Source: Phaeovulum molybdatiresistens (lineage in GTDB: Bacteria > Pseudomonadota > Alphaproteobacteria > Rhodobacterales > Rhodobacteraceae). Taken from it: 51,221 bases of DNA. Below the pieces are notes generated by a model. The model did not search any database and had not been told where the DNA came from. It worked only from the letters and a program-made list of their open reading frames with translations. Within the stretch, counting starts at the first letter, position 1, and each line of letters opens with the position of its first letter. Positions 32,878-41,016 of this stretch are shown here, one piece after another. A program made the translations under genes and the position numbers. Location of the stretch: contig NZ_JAMJFX010000021.1 of NCBI RefSeq assembly GCF_023544865.1, positions 1-51,221 of the forward strand, in the 5' to 3' direction.

Positions 32878-33558
32878 TCAGTCGATGTTGAGCCGATAGT
32901 TCCCGCGCCGATCGGACCGGATCAAATCGCGCCAGTTGTTCTTGGACTTGAACACATCCGACATCCGCAGGCTTTTCGAACGCGCCTCCGACAGGATGGA
33001 TTTCCCGTTCTGCCAGGGCTGGCCCGCCTGCGCACCACGATGCAGAGCCTGCACGACCGCGGCCTGGATCGGGCCCAGTTGAAACCGATGGCCGTTGCAG
33101 CGGACCTCCGAATAGTCGCGCGAAGCGATGAAGGTCCGGTCTTCGATCTGCCTGCCCGCAGAGAAACCTGACTTGATTTCATAGCGGTCGCGCTCGGCAC
33201 GCCGCATCAGAAGATCCCCGATCACCACATAGTGCGGCTCCACCTCGCCCCAGAGCGTCACATATCCCGCATCGGGCGCGCGGAAGTCGCTCAGACGAGC
33301 CTCGCCGGACCGAAACAGATGAAAGACATCACAGGCATGCAGATCGATCACCCCGCTGAAATACTGCCGATCGAACGGGATCCGGAACGGCCGCCCCTGC
33401 CCGTCCTCTTCGTAATCGCCGAACTCCAGCGGAAGGCCGAACACGCGAATCGAAAGCCGCAGCTCATCATTCTCCGCAAGGTAAACCAGATCATCCTCGG
33501 TAATGTGCCACCTGCTGAGGATCTCCGGGATCGTGAAATATGCCTTCTCGATCTGCAT
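32878..33558 (-). CDS. Phage protein of unknown function beside the repressor
   Basis: The 226-residue protein starts MQIEKAYFTIPEILSRWHIT, where FTIPEILSRWHITEDDLVYL resembles a helix-turn-helix. The centre has FSGVIDLHACDVFHLFRSGE and the C-terminal part reads LGPIQAAVVQALHRGAQAGQ and NNWRDLIRSDRRGNYRLNID, like a winged helix found in phage-island regulators. The start at 33558 is chosen because GGGGGGAA precedes it; an upstream ATG (33624) has no such site. It is divergent from the CI gene, so it may be an immunity-region regulator. Confidence 0.65.
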   Translation of the reverse strand: MQIEKAYFTIPEILSRWHITEDDLVYLAENDELRLSIRVFGLPLEFGDYEEDGQGRPFRIPFDRQYFSGVIDLHACDVFHLFRSGEARLSDFRAPDAGYVTLWGEVEPHYVVIGDLLMRRAERDRYEIKSGFSAGRQIEDRTFIASRDYSEVRCNGHRFQLGPIQAAVVQALHRGAQAGQPWQNGKSILSEARSKSLRMSDVFKSKNNWRDLIRSDRRGNYRLNID

Positions 33559-33606
33559 TTTCGTCCGATTCCCCCCGCGAAAATGTTCTGACTTCGTTCT
33601 AGCCCC

Positions 33607-33643
33607 TTGACCTTCTCGGATCAATCCAATCCTATCCTATAAT
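33607..33643 (+). promoter_or_regulatory. Divergent control region with TATAAT box before the repressor gene
   Basis: A perfect TATAAT lies at 33638-33643, giving a short leader to ATG 33667. TTGACC at 33607-33612 is too far (25 bp) to be its -35, so the promoter may need an activator or be self-regulated. The 108-bp gap between the divergent genes is the expected place for repressor operators, but I saw only a weak GGATCAATCC repeat. Confidence 0.4.
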
Positions 33644-33666
33644 ATCCACATTCGTCTGGGGATAAG

Positions 33667-34344
33667 ATGACTGAACACCACACGCTTGCAGACCGCCTGC
33701 AGGCCCGCGCCAACCAGCTCGGGCTCAGCCCCGCGCATGTCGCCGAAATGGCCGGCGTGAACCGGTCCTTTGTCTATGACATCCTGCGCGGTCGCTCGAC
33801 GCGGCCGGGGCTCGACCGCCTGGCCGAGGTCGCACGCGTCCTGAAGGTCGATCTGGATTGGCTGATCCACGGAATTGGCGGGGTCGAAGGGGACTCGCCC
33901 TTCATCGAAAACCCTGACGACAGCTTCGTCGCGATCACACATGCCGGCGTCCGCCCTTCGATGGGCGGCGGCGCCGTCGTCCTGGACGAGCAGGAACCCT
34001 CGGGTCGCGCCTATCACTTTCGCCGATCCTGGATCAAACACCGCCTCCAGGCGTCGCCGTCGCAGTTGCGGATCATGACTGTCGAAGGCGACAGCATGGA
34101 ACCAACCCTGCTCAATGGCGATACGGTCCTCGTCGACATGACGAAGCGCGCGCCCAATCCGCCGGGCATCTTCGTACTCGACGACGGCATGGGGCTGGTC
34201 GCCAAACGCCTGCAGCATGTGCCGAACAGCGACCCGCCCGCCGTGCGGGTCATATCCGACAACAAGCACTACCCCGAGTATGAACGGACCGCCGAAGAGA
34301 TTAACATCATCGGGCGGATTCGCTGGTTTGCGCGGGAAATCTGA
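33667..34344 (+). CDS. CI-like repressor with S24/LexA-type peptidase domain
   Basis: The 225-residue lysogeny repressor has an XRE-type helix-turn-helix (residues 6-65: NQLGLSPAHVAEMAGVNRSF) and a C-terminal S24 peptidase-like domain with the nucleophile Ser143 in TVEGDSMEPTLLNGD and general-base Lys180 in GLVAKRLQ. An Ala-Gly pair (93-94) in front of the domain could be the self-cleavage site. It would keep the prophage silent and respond to the SOS signal. Its intact catalytic pair suggests the immunity circuit may still work although structural genes are missing. Confidence 0.9.
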   Translation: MTEHHTLADRLQARANQLGLSPAHVAEMAGVNRSFVYDILRGRSTRPGLDRLAEVARVLKVDLDWLIHGIGGVEGDSPFIENPDDSFVAITHAGVRPSMGGGAVVLDEQEPSGRAYHFRRSWIKHRLQASPSQLRIMTVEGDSMEPTLLNGDTVLVDMTKRAPNPPGIFVLDDGMGLVAKRLQHVPNSDPPAVRVISDNKHYPEYERTAEEINIIGRIRWFAREI

Positions 34345-34469
34345 CCCGGACCACAGGCAAGCACGACCATCTACGCAGCACCCCGCAGCACCCCTTCAAG
34401 CCTCTGTTTTAACTTGAATATCAGCGCTTCTTGGAGCCCACATGGGCCACCAACTCGAAAGGTGCCCCA

Positions 34470-34718
34470 ATGCTTGACATGCTGTCCACCCCGATTTCGG
34501 GGCCCAATCCTCTATGTCCCGACAAGATGTCCGCACGCACAAGGTTTGAAGAACTCGGCCGCATCCTTGCTGCTGGCGTCGTTCGCCTGAATGCGGCGAA
34601 GTCCAGTTCTTTATCTGCCGCCGATGGAGACAGTTTCGTGGACTTCTCGCCCCGAAAGAGCGGTGGTCGTCGTGCAAAACGCATCCGCATCGGAGGAATT
34701 CATGCGCAGAACCAATAA
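34470..34718 (+). CDS. Small protein of the DUF2924-recombinase unit
   Basis: The 82-residue protein has ARTRFEELGRILAAGVVRLN followed by DGDSFVDFSPRKSGGRRAKR. I recall similar short proteins (EIG.ILA.GL.RL and LDF.P.KSG patterns) just upstream of DUF2924 genes in Alphaproteobacteria. ATG 34470 has a weak AAGG before it; an earlier in-frame ATG lies at 34431. It overlaps the next gene by 17 bp, which supports it as part of a four-gene unit. Confidence 0.65.
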   Translation: MLDMLSTPISGPNPLCPDKMSARTRFEELGRILAAGVVRLNAAKSSSLSAADGDSFVDFSPRKSGGRRAKRIRIGGIHAQNQ

Positions 34719-35202
34719 GATAACCAGTGGCAAGTCTGACCCTGACAAGGCAAGAGGTCAAACAGTGCTCTCGAGCCTTGCTGCCCTAAAAGCCATGTCG
34801 GTCAAGGACCTGAAGGCCGAATGGGAAAAACTCATCGGGACATCCTCTCCGAACAACAGCCGGGCCTTCCTCGAATTCCGGATCGCATACCGGATCCAAG
34901 AATTGGCCTATGGCGGCCCCGACCGCAAAACACGGCGGATGCTGGACCTCCTAGCCGACGAGGTGGAGGGACATAGCAGGCGCAAACAACAGATCATGGA
35001 TCCCCGCAATCCGGTGATCGGCACTCGGCTTATTCGCGAGTGGGATGGCGTAGAGCACACGATCACGGTCCTGAAGGACGGCTTCGACTGGCAGGGTCGC
35101 AAGTTCAAGTCGCTGTCCGCCGTCGCCCGCGAAATCACCGGCACCCGCTGGAACGGCTACCGCTTCTTTGGCCTGCGCGAGCGGAAGCGGGAGGAGGCAT
35201 GA
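34702..35202 (+). CDS. DUF2924 family protein
   Basis: The 166-residue protein shows the DUF2924 pattern: LSSLAALKAMSVKDLKAEWE, RAFLEFRIAYRIQELAYGG, IGTRLIREWDGVEHTITVLK and FDWQGRKFKSLSAVAREITG with TRWNGYRFFGL. The last part is a small beta domain likely to bind DNA. GGAGG right before ATG 34702 fixes the start; the longer frame upstream is not conserved. It overlaps the recombinase gene as ATGA. DUF2924 genes are almost always linked to a serine recombinase, suggesting a partner role in site recognition or directionality. Confidence 0.86.
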   Translation: MRRTNKITSGKSDPDKARGQTVLSSLAALKAMSVKDLKAEWEKLIGTSSPNNSRAFLEFRIAYRIQELAYGGPDRKTRRMLDLLADEVEGHSRRKQQIMDPRNPVIGTRLIREWDGVEHTITVLKDGFDWQGRKFKSLSAVAREITGTRWNGYRFFGLRERKREEA

Positions 35203-36527
35203 TGCAGATGGATACCAAGCCGAACCGCCGCCTGCGCTGCGCCATCTACACCCGCAAGTCGAGCGAGGAAGGCCTCGACATGGAATTCAACAGCCTCGAC
35301 GCCCAGCGGGAGGCTTGCGAGGCATACATCGCCAGCCAGAAGTCCGAGGGCTGGGTCGCCACGCGCGAACGCTATGACGATGGCGGGTTCTCGGGGGGTA
35401 ATCTGGACCGGCCCGGCCTGAAGCAGTTACTGACCGACATCGACGATGGGCTGATCGACGTCGTGGTGGTCTACAAGATCGACCGCCTGTCGCGCTCGTT
35501 GATGGATTTTTCTAAGCTGGTCGAGGTGTTCGACCGCAACGGCGTGACTTTCGTCTCAGTGACGCAGTCCTTCAACACGACAACATCCATGGGGCGGTTG
35601 ACACTGAACATCCTGCTGTCCTTCGCCCAGTTCGAGCGCGAGGTCATCGGCGAACGCATCCGCGACAAGGTGGCAGCCTCGCGCAAGCGCGGCATCTGGA
35701 TGGGGGGCTATGTGCCGCTTGGCTACGATGTGCAGGACCGCAAGTTGGTGGTGAACGAGGCCGAAGCCGCCAACTTGCGGCGGATCTTCCAGCGGTTCAT
35801 TGATCTGGGGTCCGCGACCGTGCTGGCGCGGGAACTGCGCAGGGAGGGCTTCCGTAACAAGCAGGGCACGCTGATCGACAAGGGCTATCTTTACCGGCTG
35901 CTGAACAACCGCGTGTATCGGGGCGAGGCGCTCCACAAGGGCAAATCCTATCCCGGCGAGCATGACGCCATCATCGATGTGGACCTTTGGGATCAGGTCC
36001 ATGCCATCCTGCAGGAAAGCCCCCGAAAGCGGGCCAACAACAGCCGCGCGCAGACGCCAGCACTGCTAAAGGGGCTGATCTTCAGCGAAAATGGCGCCGC
36101 CATGACGCCGACCAGCACGAAAAAGGGGACCAAGCTTTACCGCTACTACGTTTCCATGGATGTGATCCGGAACCGCGAGACCGGCGAGGAGACCGCGCCG
36201 ATGCGGCTTGCCGCCGGAATGGTCGAGGACGCGGTCGTGACCGAAGTTCGGCGCATCCTGCAAACGCCGGAGGTGGTCACGCAAGTGTTGGCTGCACTGA
36301 AACGCGACGGCGGCGGCGCATCTGAGGCGGATGCCATCGCAGCCCTTTACGAGTTCAATGCCCTATGGTCGCAACTCTTCCCGGTCGAACAGGCCCGCAT
36401 CATCCAGTTGCTGGTGCGGCGTGTCACAGTGACCATGGCCGGGCTCGAGGTTGACATTCGGCGAGAAGGCATCGCGGGGGTCGTCCGCGAGATGGTCGCG
36501 CCGCGCAGGATGGAGGCTGCAGAATGA
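35199..36527 (+). CDS. Large serine recombinase
   Basis: This is a 442-residue large serine recombinase. The catalytic Ser is in AIYTRKSSEEGLDMEFNSLD (S21), with RYDDGGFSGGNLDRPGLKQL, VVYKIDRLSRSLMDFSKLVE and NILLSFAQFEREVIGERIRD completing the resolvase core; the recombinase domain follows with GYLYRLLNNRVYRGEALHKG. The usual zinc ribbon with four Cys is missing: the matching part LLKGLIFSENGAAMTPTSTK has none. ATG 35199 overlaps the DUF2924 stop, and the 3' end overlaps the next gene by ATGA. It is the likely integrase of the element. Confidence 0.9.
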   Translation: MMQMDTKPNRRLRCAIYTRKSSEEGLDMEFNSLDAQREACEAYIASQKSEGWVATRERYDDGGFSGGNLDRPGLKQLLTDIDDGLIDVVVVYKIDRLSRSLMDFSKLVEVFDRNGVTFVSVTQSFNTTTSMGRLTLNILLSFAQFEREVIGERIRDKVAASRKRGIWMGGYVPLGYDVQDRKLVVNEAEAANLRRIFQRFIDLGSATVLARELRREGFRNKQGTLIDKGYLYRLLNNRVYRGEALHKGKSYPGEHDAIIDVDLWDQVHAILQESPRKRANNSRAQTPALLKGLIFSENGAAMTPTSTKKGTKLYRYYVSMDVIRNRETGEETAPMRLAAGMVEDAVVTEVRRILQTPEVVTQVLAALKRDGGGASEADAIAALYEFNALWSQLFPVEQARIIQLLVRRVTVTMAGLEVDIRREGIAGVVREMVAPRRMEAAE

Positions 36528-36928
36528 CCAAGCCAGACGATACGATCCGAGTGCTGATCCCACTCAACGTGCGCAAGAAGAATGGGCGGCCGAAGATCAT
36601 GCCGCCCGCCGACTACCGTCCCAGCGAGGACCAGGCGCAGGATCCGCACATCCTGCGGGCCATCGGCCGGGCATGGGGGTGGCGGCGGCGCATGGATGCC
36701 GGTGAGTTCGCCACCATTCAGGAACTTGCCGAGGCCGTGGGACTGGCGGAACGCCATGTCAGCCGCCAGCTGCGGCTGGCCTATCTGGCGCCCGAAGTGC
36801 TGAAGCGGTTGACCTGCGGGCGCGAGGCGACGGCGGTCAGCCTCTATGATCTGTGCTTCTTGGCGAGTGAGGCTTGGGGGGAACAGGTGGGACGGGCGGT
36901 CGGGGAGGCACCGCCCAGAACGACATGA
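36524..36928 (+). CDS. Helix-turn-helix protein downstream of the serine recombinase
   Basis: The 134-residue protein has a basic N-terminus (VLIPLNVRKKNGRPKIMPPA) and a ParB-like helix-turn-helix: TIQELAEAVGLAERHVSRQL followed by RLAYLAPEVLKRLTCGRE. It is co-translated with the recombinase (ATGA) and often accompanies this recombinase type in Alphaproteobacteria. It could be a directionality factor or regulator; this is inferred only from linkage. The 243 bp after it hold no gene that I can support. Confidence 0.75.
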   Translation: MTKPDDTIRVLIPLNVRKKNGRPKIMPPADYRPSEDQAQDPHILRAIGRAWGWRRRMDAGEFATIQELAEAVGLAERHVSRQLRLAYLAPEVLKRLTCGREATAVSLYDLCFLASEAWGEQVGRAVGEAPPRTT

Positions 36929-37171
36929 ACGGCCCAAAACGGTTCCTTGGCAAGACATCCCCGAATGCTGGACATGCCCAGTTCTTCAGTTCCCCGAGGA
37001 CGTAGTTTCAGTTGCTGCAACCAACTTGCTGACGCCAGATCGTCGGATCGAGCCCTCGAGAACGTGAAACATCGACCGCACCGTAACCGCTTTATCGGGA
37101 ACTTGCCCGACGTTGGACGGGGCTGCCGCGATTAGTCACGGACAGGCAGCGATACCGCGGACTGACGGAAT

Positions 37172-37942
37172 TCAATCTGGCAGGTGAATCGGGCAGCTTT
37201 CGTCCGCCGCCCAATCGGCAAAGCTGAGATAATAAACCCGCACATCGCCCCGTCCTGCGACAACCGCCGCAAGAGCTGCCAAAGCGGCCCGGCCGCCGCC
37301 GTTGCAATGGGTGACGACGGGTTTGCTCCCGTCGATGCCGGCTTGGTCCATCATTTGCGCAATCTCGCCGGCGGGTTTCAGGTGTCGGCCGTCCAGGAGG
37401 TCACCATGGGCCAGCAATGCAGCGCCCGGCAGGTGGCCACCGCGCGCATTGCCTTTCAGATCGACGCCTGCATGTTCCTGTATCGTGCGGGCGTCGAAGA
37501 CCTGCACGTCGGGCAGATCGGCCTTCAGGCCGGTACGCTCCGCCAGCCCCACCACACCGCTGCCGGGCGATAGTTGCAAGGAAACAGTGGCGCGGCCCGC
37601 CTGCGGCGGCAAGGTGGACAGCGCCGCAATCCCGCCGTTCAACACAGTCGTAGGCAGGCCGAAATATTGCAGCATGAACCAGACCCGCGCCGCTTCGGTC
37701 ATTCGGCCGTCATCCAGAACGACGCTCACGGTATCCTTTGCCACTCCAAGCGCTTCAAATTCGCGCTGCCAGTACGCGAGATCGTCGAGGCCCGACGGGC
37801 TGCGTTTCGCGGTCTCGACCCACTCTTCAATCGGAACGTTGAGCATCCCTTGAGGGCGCTCATCGGCAGCGGGCACATAGATCAGCCGGAGAGGTCCGAG
37901 CGCGGCAAGGTCGGCGTCGTTGACGAGTGGGTTGATGTGCAT
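37172..37942 (-). CDS. Two-domain rhodanese-type sulfurtransferase
   Basis: The 256-residue protein has two rhodanese domains. The N-terminal one is inactive (no Cys in its loop; VVLDDGRMTEAARVWFMLQY), the C-terminal one has the active-site Cys213 in KPVVTHCNGGGRAALAAL, preceded by ARGGHLPGAALLAHGDLLDG. It would transfer sulfur from thiosulfate or 3-mercaptopyruvate to a thiol acceptor. GGAG before ATG 37942 fits. It lies 39 bp downstream of a TauE/SafE exporter and is likely co-transcribed, which points to sulfur compound handling. Confidence 0.86.
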   Translation of the reverse strand: MHINPLVNDADLAALGPLRLIYVPAADERPQGMLNVPIEEWVETAKRSPSGLDDLAYWQREFEALGVAKDTVSVVLDDGRMTEAARVWFMLQYFGLPTTVLNGGIAALSTLPPQAGRATVSLQLSPGSGVVGLAERTGLKADLPDVQVFDARTIQEHAGVDLKGNARGGHLPGAALLAHGDLLDGRHLKPAGEIAQMMDQAGIDGSKPVVTHCNGGGRAALAALAAVVAGRGDVRVYYLSFADWAADESCPIHLPD

Positions 37943-37981
37943 GCTTTCTCCAGATTGTTGGGTTGAAGAATATCGGTGCTG

Positions 37982-38767
37982 TCAGATCAGCCCCATGGCC
38001 AGACCAAGACCGAGAGCGATCATCGTGAGTGCAACGATGATCTTAACTCCGCGCAGCGTGACCTTGTTAAGGATGCGCGACCCGATGAAGGCCCCAAGAA
38101 AGGCGCAGAGCGTGGCGACGCCAACCACCGTCCAGACATCCGGCGTCAGGGCCGCAAAATTGCTGGTGAGATGCGACAAGCCATAGACGCTCAGCCGTGT
38201 AGCGTCGACGATCACGGCTGCAACAACACCGGTGGCGATGAAGGCTTCCTTCGTCAACCCAGCCTTGATCAGGAAGGCGGTCCGGAATGCGCCCTGGTTG
38301 CCCGACAGGCCACCGAAGAACCCGGAGATCAGCCCGCCCAGCGGGAGTAACCGCGCCGGGAATTTCAGTCGAGAAAAGGCGGGGGACAGTTCCAGCAGCG
38401 CAAAGATCACGATTAACGTGCCGATGGCCAGCGGCAGCGCTTCGATCCGGTATTCGTTACCGAAAGCCGCCCAGGCTGTGATCGTCGGCAAATCAGACAA
38501 CCGGACCAGAAGTGACGCACCAAGCATGGCGGCAAGTGCAGCAGGGACAGCAAAGCGAAACAGCACCCGCGCATCTGCCTGTCGTCCGACAAGCGCCAGT
38601 TTGAACAGGTTGTTGGCCAGATGAACCAGTGCGGTGGCGCCAATTGCCACCTCGACCGGCATCATAAGGGCAAAGGCCGGCATCAGGATAGTGCCAAGCC
38701 CAAAACCAGAGAAGAGCGTCAACCCCGAGGCGAGGAAAGCGACAAGTGCGACGAACAGGATGTCCAT
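37982..38767 (-). CDS. Sulfite exporter TauE/SafE family membrane protein
   Basis: This 261-residue, about eight-helix membrane protein has the family repeat segments: LVAFLASGLTLFSGFGLGTI at the start and PLGGLISGFFGGLSGNQGAF in the second half, each with the Gly-rich turn. The family moves sulfite, sulfoacetate or other anions out of the cell. I chose ATG 38767; the longer frame upstream crosses the PadR palindrome. Its pairing with the sulfurtransferase suggests export of a sulfur anion. Confidence 0.86.
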   Translation of the reverse strand: MDILFVALVAFLASGLTLFSGFGLGTILMPAFALMMPVEVAIGATALVHLANNLFKLALVGRQADARVLFRFAVPAALAAMLGASLLVRLSDLPTITAWAAFGNEYRIEALPLAIGTLIVIFALLELSPAFSRLKFPARLLPLGGLISGFFGGLSGNQGAFRTAFLIKAGLTKEAFIATGVVAAVIVDATRLSVYGLSHLTSNFAALTPDVWTVVGVATLCAFLGAFIGSRILNKVTLRGVKIIVALTMIALGLGLAMGLI

Positions 38768-38819
38768 GAAGCCGTGCGCTCCGGGGATGCGGGGATTGAC
38801 GGAAAGGATAGGGGATGGT

Positions 38820-38836
38820 TTATCGAATGTCGATAA
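38820..38836. promoter_or_regulatory. Perfect palindrome between divergent genes, candidate PadR operator
   Basis: TTATCGA and TCGATAA form perfect 7-bp arms around ATG, 13 bp before the PadR start and about 50 bp before the TauE start. The place fits an auto-regulated PadR operator controlling both directions. Recognition by PadR is inferred from position alone. Confidence 0.55.
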
Positions 38837-38848
38837 CGAAAGCGAAAG

Positions 38849-39172
38849 GTGACTGACTTGCTCGAGCGCATGGAGCATCATGATCTGCTGTCAGGACTGG
38901 TGCGGTTGCACATCCTGCACCATGCAGCGCACCACCCGGTCTATGGCCAGTGGATGATCGACGAGTTGGCGCGGCACGGCTACCGACTGTCGCCGGGCAC
39001 ACTGTATCCAATGCTCTCGAAAATGGAGCGGGATGGCTACCTGACCAGCAACACGGAGCGCGAAGGACGTACGTCGCGAAAGTTTTACACGATCACGGAA
39101 AAAGGACGCGACGGGCTGGCGGTGGCGCAGGTTCGTTTGCGGGAACTGAAGGGCGAGGCGGGAAAAGAATGA
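38849..39172 (+). CDS. PadR family transcriptional regulator
   Basis: The 107-residue winged-helix repressor starts at GTG 38849; ATG 38870 is the alternative. Family features are RLHILHHAAHHPVYGQWMID, GYRLSPGTLYPMLSKMERDG and SRKFYTITEKGRDGLAVAQ. Its stop overlaps the chrA start as ATGA. PadR proteins of this kind are often paired with chromate transporters; binding of a small molecule or metal oxyanion would relieve repression. Confidence 0.9.
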   Translation: MTDLLERMEHHDLLSGLVRLHILHHAAHHPVYGQWMIDELARHGYRLSPGTLYPMLSKMERDGYLTSNTEREGRTSRKFYTITEKGRDGLAVAQVRLRELKGEAGKE

Positions 39173-40386
39173 CAGAACAGAAGCAAGCACATGAGACGCA
39201 ACCTGCGCAGGGAACACCAGGCGAAGTCTTCTCCACCTTTTTCAAACTTGGCCTGACATCCTTCGGTGGGCCGATTGCGCACTTGGGTTACTTCCGCGAG
39301 GAATTGGTCACTCGGCGGAAGTGGCTAAGCGATCACGCCTACGCTGATCTGGTGGCGCTGTGCCAGTTCCTGCCCGGTCCGGCCTCAAGCCAGGTCGGTT
39401 TTGCGCTTGGCATGATGCGCGCGGGCTGGCTCGGGGCGCTTGCAGCCTTCACTGCCTTCACGTTGCCCTCGGCGCTGCTGCTGCTAGTCTTTGCGATGAC
39501 GGCGGCGTCAATCTCGGGCCCTGTCGGAACGGGGGCCCTGAACGGCCTCAAGATTGTCGCGGTGGCGATTGTCGCACAGGCTGTCTGGGGCATGGCGAAG
39601 AACCTCTGCCCAGACCGGGAGCGCGCCGCAATCGCTGTCGGTGCCGTGATCATGCTGGCGTTCTTGCCCGGCGCATTCGGGATGGTCGGTGCGATCCTGC
39701 TCGGCGCGCTCGCAGGTCTGGCTTTAGGACGCGGCTCGGGAACGCCGGTCGGCGGGCATGTCACCATGCCGGTGTCGCGTGGGATCGCGGCCGCAGCGAT
39801 GATCGTTTTCTTCGCGCTGCTTTTCCTGCTTCCGCTGACTGCTGGCCAGAGCCAGTCGCTGGCGGTGATCGACAGCTTTTACCGCGCCGGTGCGCTGGTC
39901 TTCGGTGGCGGTCACGTTGTCCTGCCGCTCTTGCAAGCTGAAGTCGTAGCACCCGGCTGGGTCACACCGGACCAGTTTCTCGCCGGCTACGGCGCCGCGC
40001 AGGCGGTGCCCGGGCCGCTCTTCACCTTCGCCGCCTATCTTGGCGCAGTGCTGGGGCCAGAGCCGAACGGCATCCTTGGTGCGACCTTGGCCCTGCTGGC
40101 TGTATTCTTGCCTGGTTTTCTGATCTTGATCGGCGTGTTGCCGTTCTGGGATCGGTTCCGCGCGATGGCACCGGCCCAATCGCTGATGCAGGGCGCGAAT
40201 GCAGCGGTTGTGGGGATCCTCGGTGCGGCCCTCTATTCGCCTGTGTTCACCAGCGCCATCGGGGACATGCGAGACTTCGCGCTGGCGCTCGCATGCTTCG
40301 TCCTGCTGATGGCGTGGAAGGCCCCGCCTTGGGTGGTTGTCATTGTTGCGGCGGTCGGCGGTGTGGGACTGGCGCTGATCGCCTGA
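39169..40386 (+). CDS. chrA: Chromate efflux transporter ChrA
   Basis: The 405-residue two-domain CHR-family membrane protein has VFSTFFKLGLTSFGGPIAHL and LCQFLPGPASSQVGFALGMM in the first half, and the duplicated form GALVFGGGHVVLPLLQAEVV with AGYGAAQAVPGPLFTFAAYL in the second. Both halves have about five to six membrane segments. It exports chromate, reducing toxicity. Start ATG 39169 overlaps the PadR gene. A short GGCTCA/TGAGCC hairpin (40387-40400) follows the stop, without a T-run. Confidence 0.93.
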   Translation: MTEQKQAHETQPAQGTPGEVFSTFFKLGLTSFGGPIAHLGYFREELVTRRKWLSDHAYADLVALCQFLPGPASSQVGFALGMMRAGWLGALAAFTAFTLPSALLLLVFAMTAASISGPVGTGALNGLKIVAVAIVAQAVWGMAKNLCPDRERAAIAVGAVIMLAFLPGAFGMVGAILLGALAGLALGRGSGTPVGGHVTMPVSRGIAAAAMIVFFALLFLLPLTAGQSQSLAVIDSFYRAGALVFGGGHVVLPLLQAEVVAPGWVTPDQFLAGYGAAQAVPGPLFTFAAYLGAVLGPEPNGILGATLALLAVFLPGFLILIGVLPFWDRFRAMAPAQSLMQGANAAVVGILGAALYSPVFTSAIGDMRDFALALACFVLLMAWKAPPWVVVIVAAVGGVGLALIA

Positions 40387-41016
40387 GGCTCATCTGAGCC
40401 GAGGCAACATGACAGTTGTTCGTGCTTGCCGAAGCGAACGTAGCTTCCCGCTCAGTTGAGACCTGCGGAACCCCTGTGCCCGAACTGCCGCTGACATGCG
40501 CTCCGCCCCGCTCAACTACGCCGCCTTCGGGTGCCTCTGTTCGCACCGGGAGCAGACGAACCCGCCTCAACTGCGGCGCAGTTCGATTTCGTCAACACAC
40601 TGAAAGAAAATCACTTTTTTAAACCGTCTCGATTTTGGTGAAGGGCGGATGGAAAGAGACGAAGGGCGTTCAGAGACCAATTCTGGCCGAAACGCCAGTC
40701 TCCGAAAGTCGGATGGCCTCGCTAAACCCCTTTGAAAAAAAAGAAAAAAGGCTCCGTCCGGGACCTCATCTCGAGTTTGCGATGTGCAAGTGGCGGAGGG
40801 GATGGGTCTGGTAGCGAACCCTCTCTCGTGCTCACACCCACCCGATTGCATACCTCAGATAGATTAGGACAATATATCCAAAGAGACAAAGCGCAGACCA
40901 AAGCTATTTAGCTTATTCTTGAACCTTGGATTAAGCAATAATGTATGCAAAAGTTTCCGTTTTTCGAATTTTCTTGGCGAAAAAGCAGCTGCACTCGGCT
41001 TCTTGGAACGAAGTTG
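40387..41016. other. Non-coding stretch between chrA and receiver-like gene
   Basis: About 630 bp, with lower GC toward the right. There is a short hairpin after chrA, an A-rich run (around 40733-40750) and a T run (40613-40620). I see no supported gene, RNA or repeat. Confidence 0.5.

Larger units (their letters stand above)
15790..36928. mobile_element. Defective prophage / phage-derived island
   Basis: Nearly continuous phage genes fill this span: terminase subunits, modification methyltransferase, replication and recombination module, repressor, excisionase-like protein and serine recombinase. No portal, head, tail or lysis gene is present, and the large terminase gene ends abnormally at the left edge, so this looks like a prophage that lost its structural half. 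Exact ends and attachment sites were not found; I compared 15.56-15.85 kb with 36.93-37.17 kb by eye and saw no shared core. Whether the recombinase unit at 34.5-36.9 kb is the phage's own integrase or a separate insertion is open. Confidence 0.8.

Noticed and set aside
15562..37171. Attachment-site core repeat flanking the prophage
   Set aside because: Comparing the left (15.56-15.85 kb) and right (36.93-37.17 kb) edges by eye gave no shared stretch long enough to trust; serine recombinases often leave cores of only a few bases.
40785..40850. A tRNA-like 3' end (GGCGGAGGGGATGGG ... CGAACCC) after chrA
   Set aside because: The T-arm pairing is broken by extra bases and no acceptor or anticodon arm could be drawn, so it is at most a remnant.
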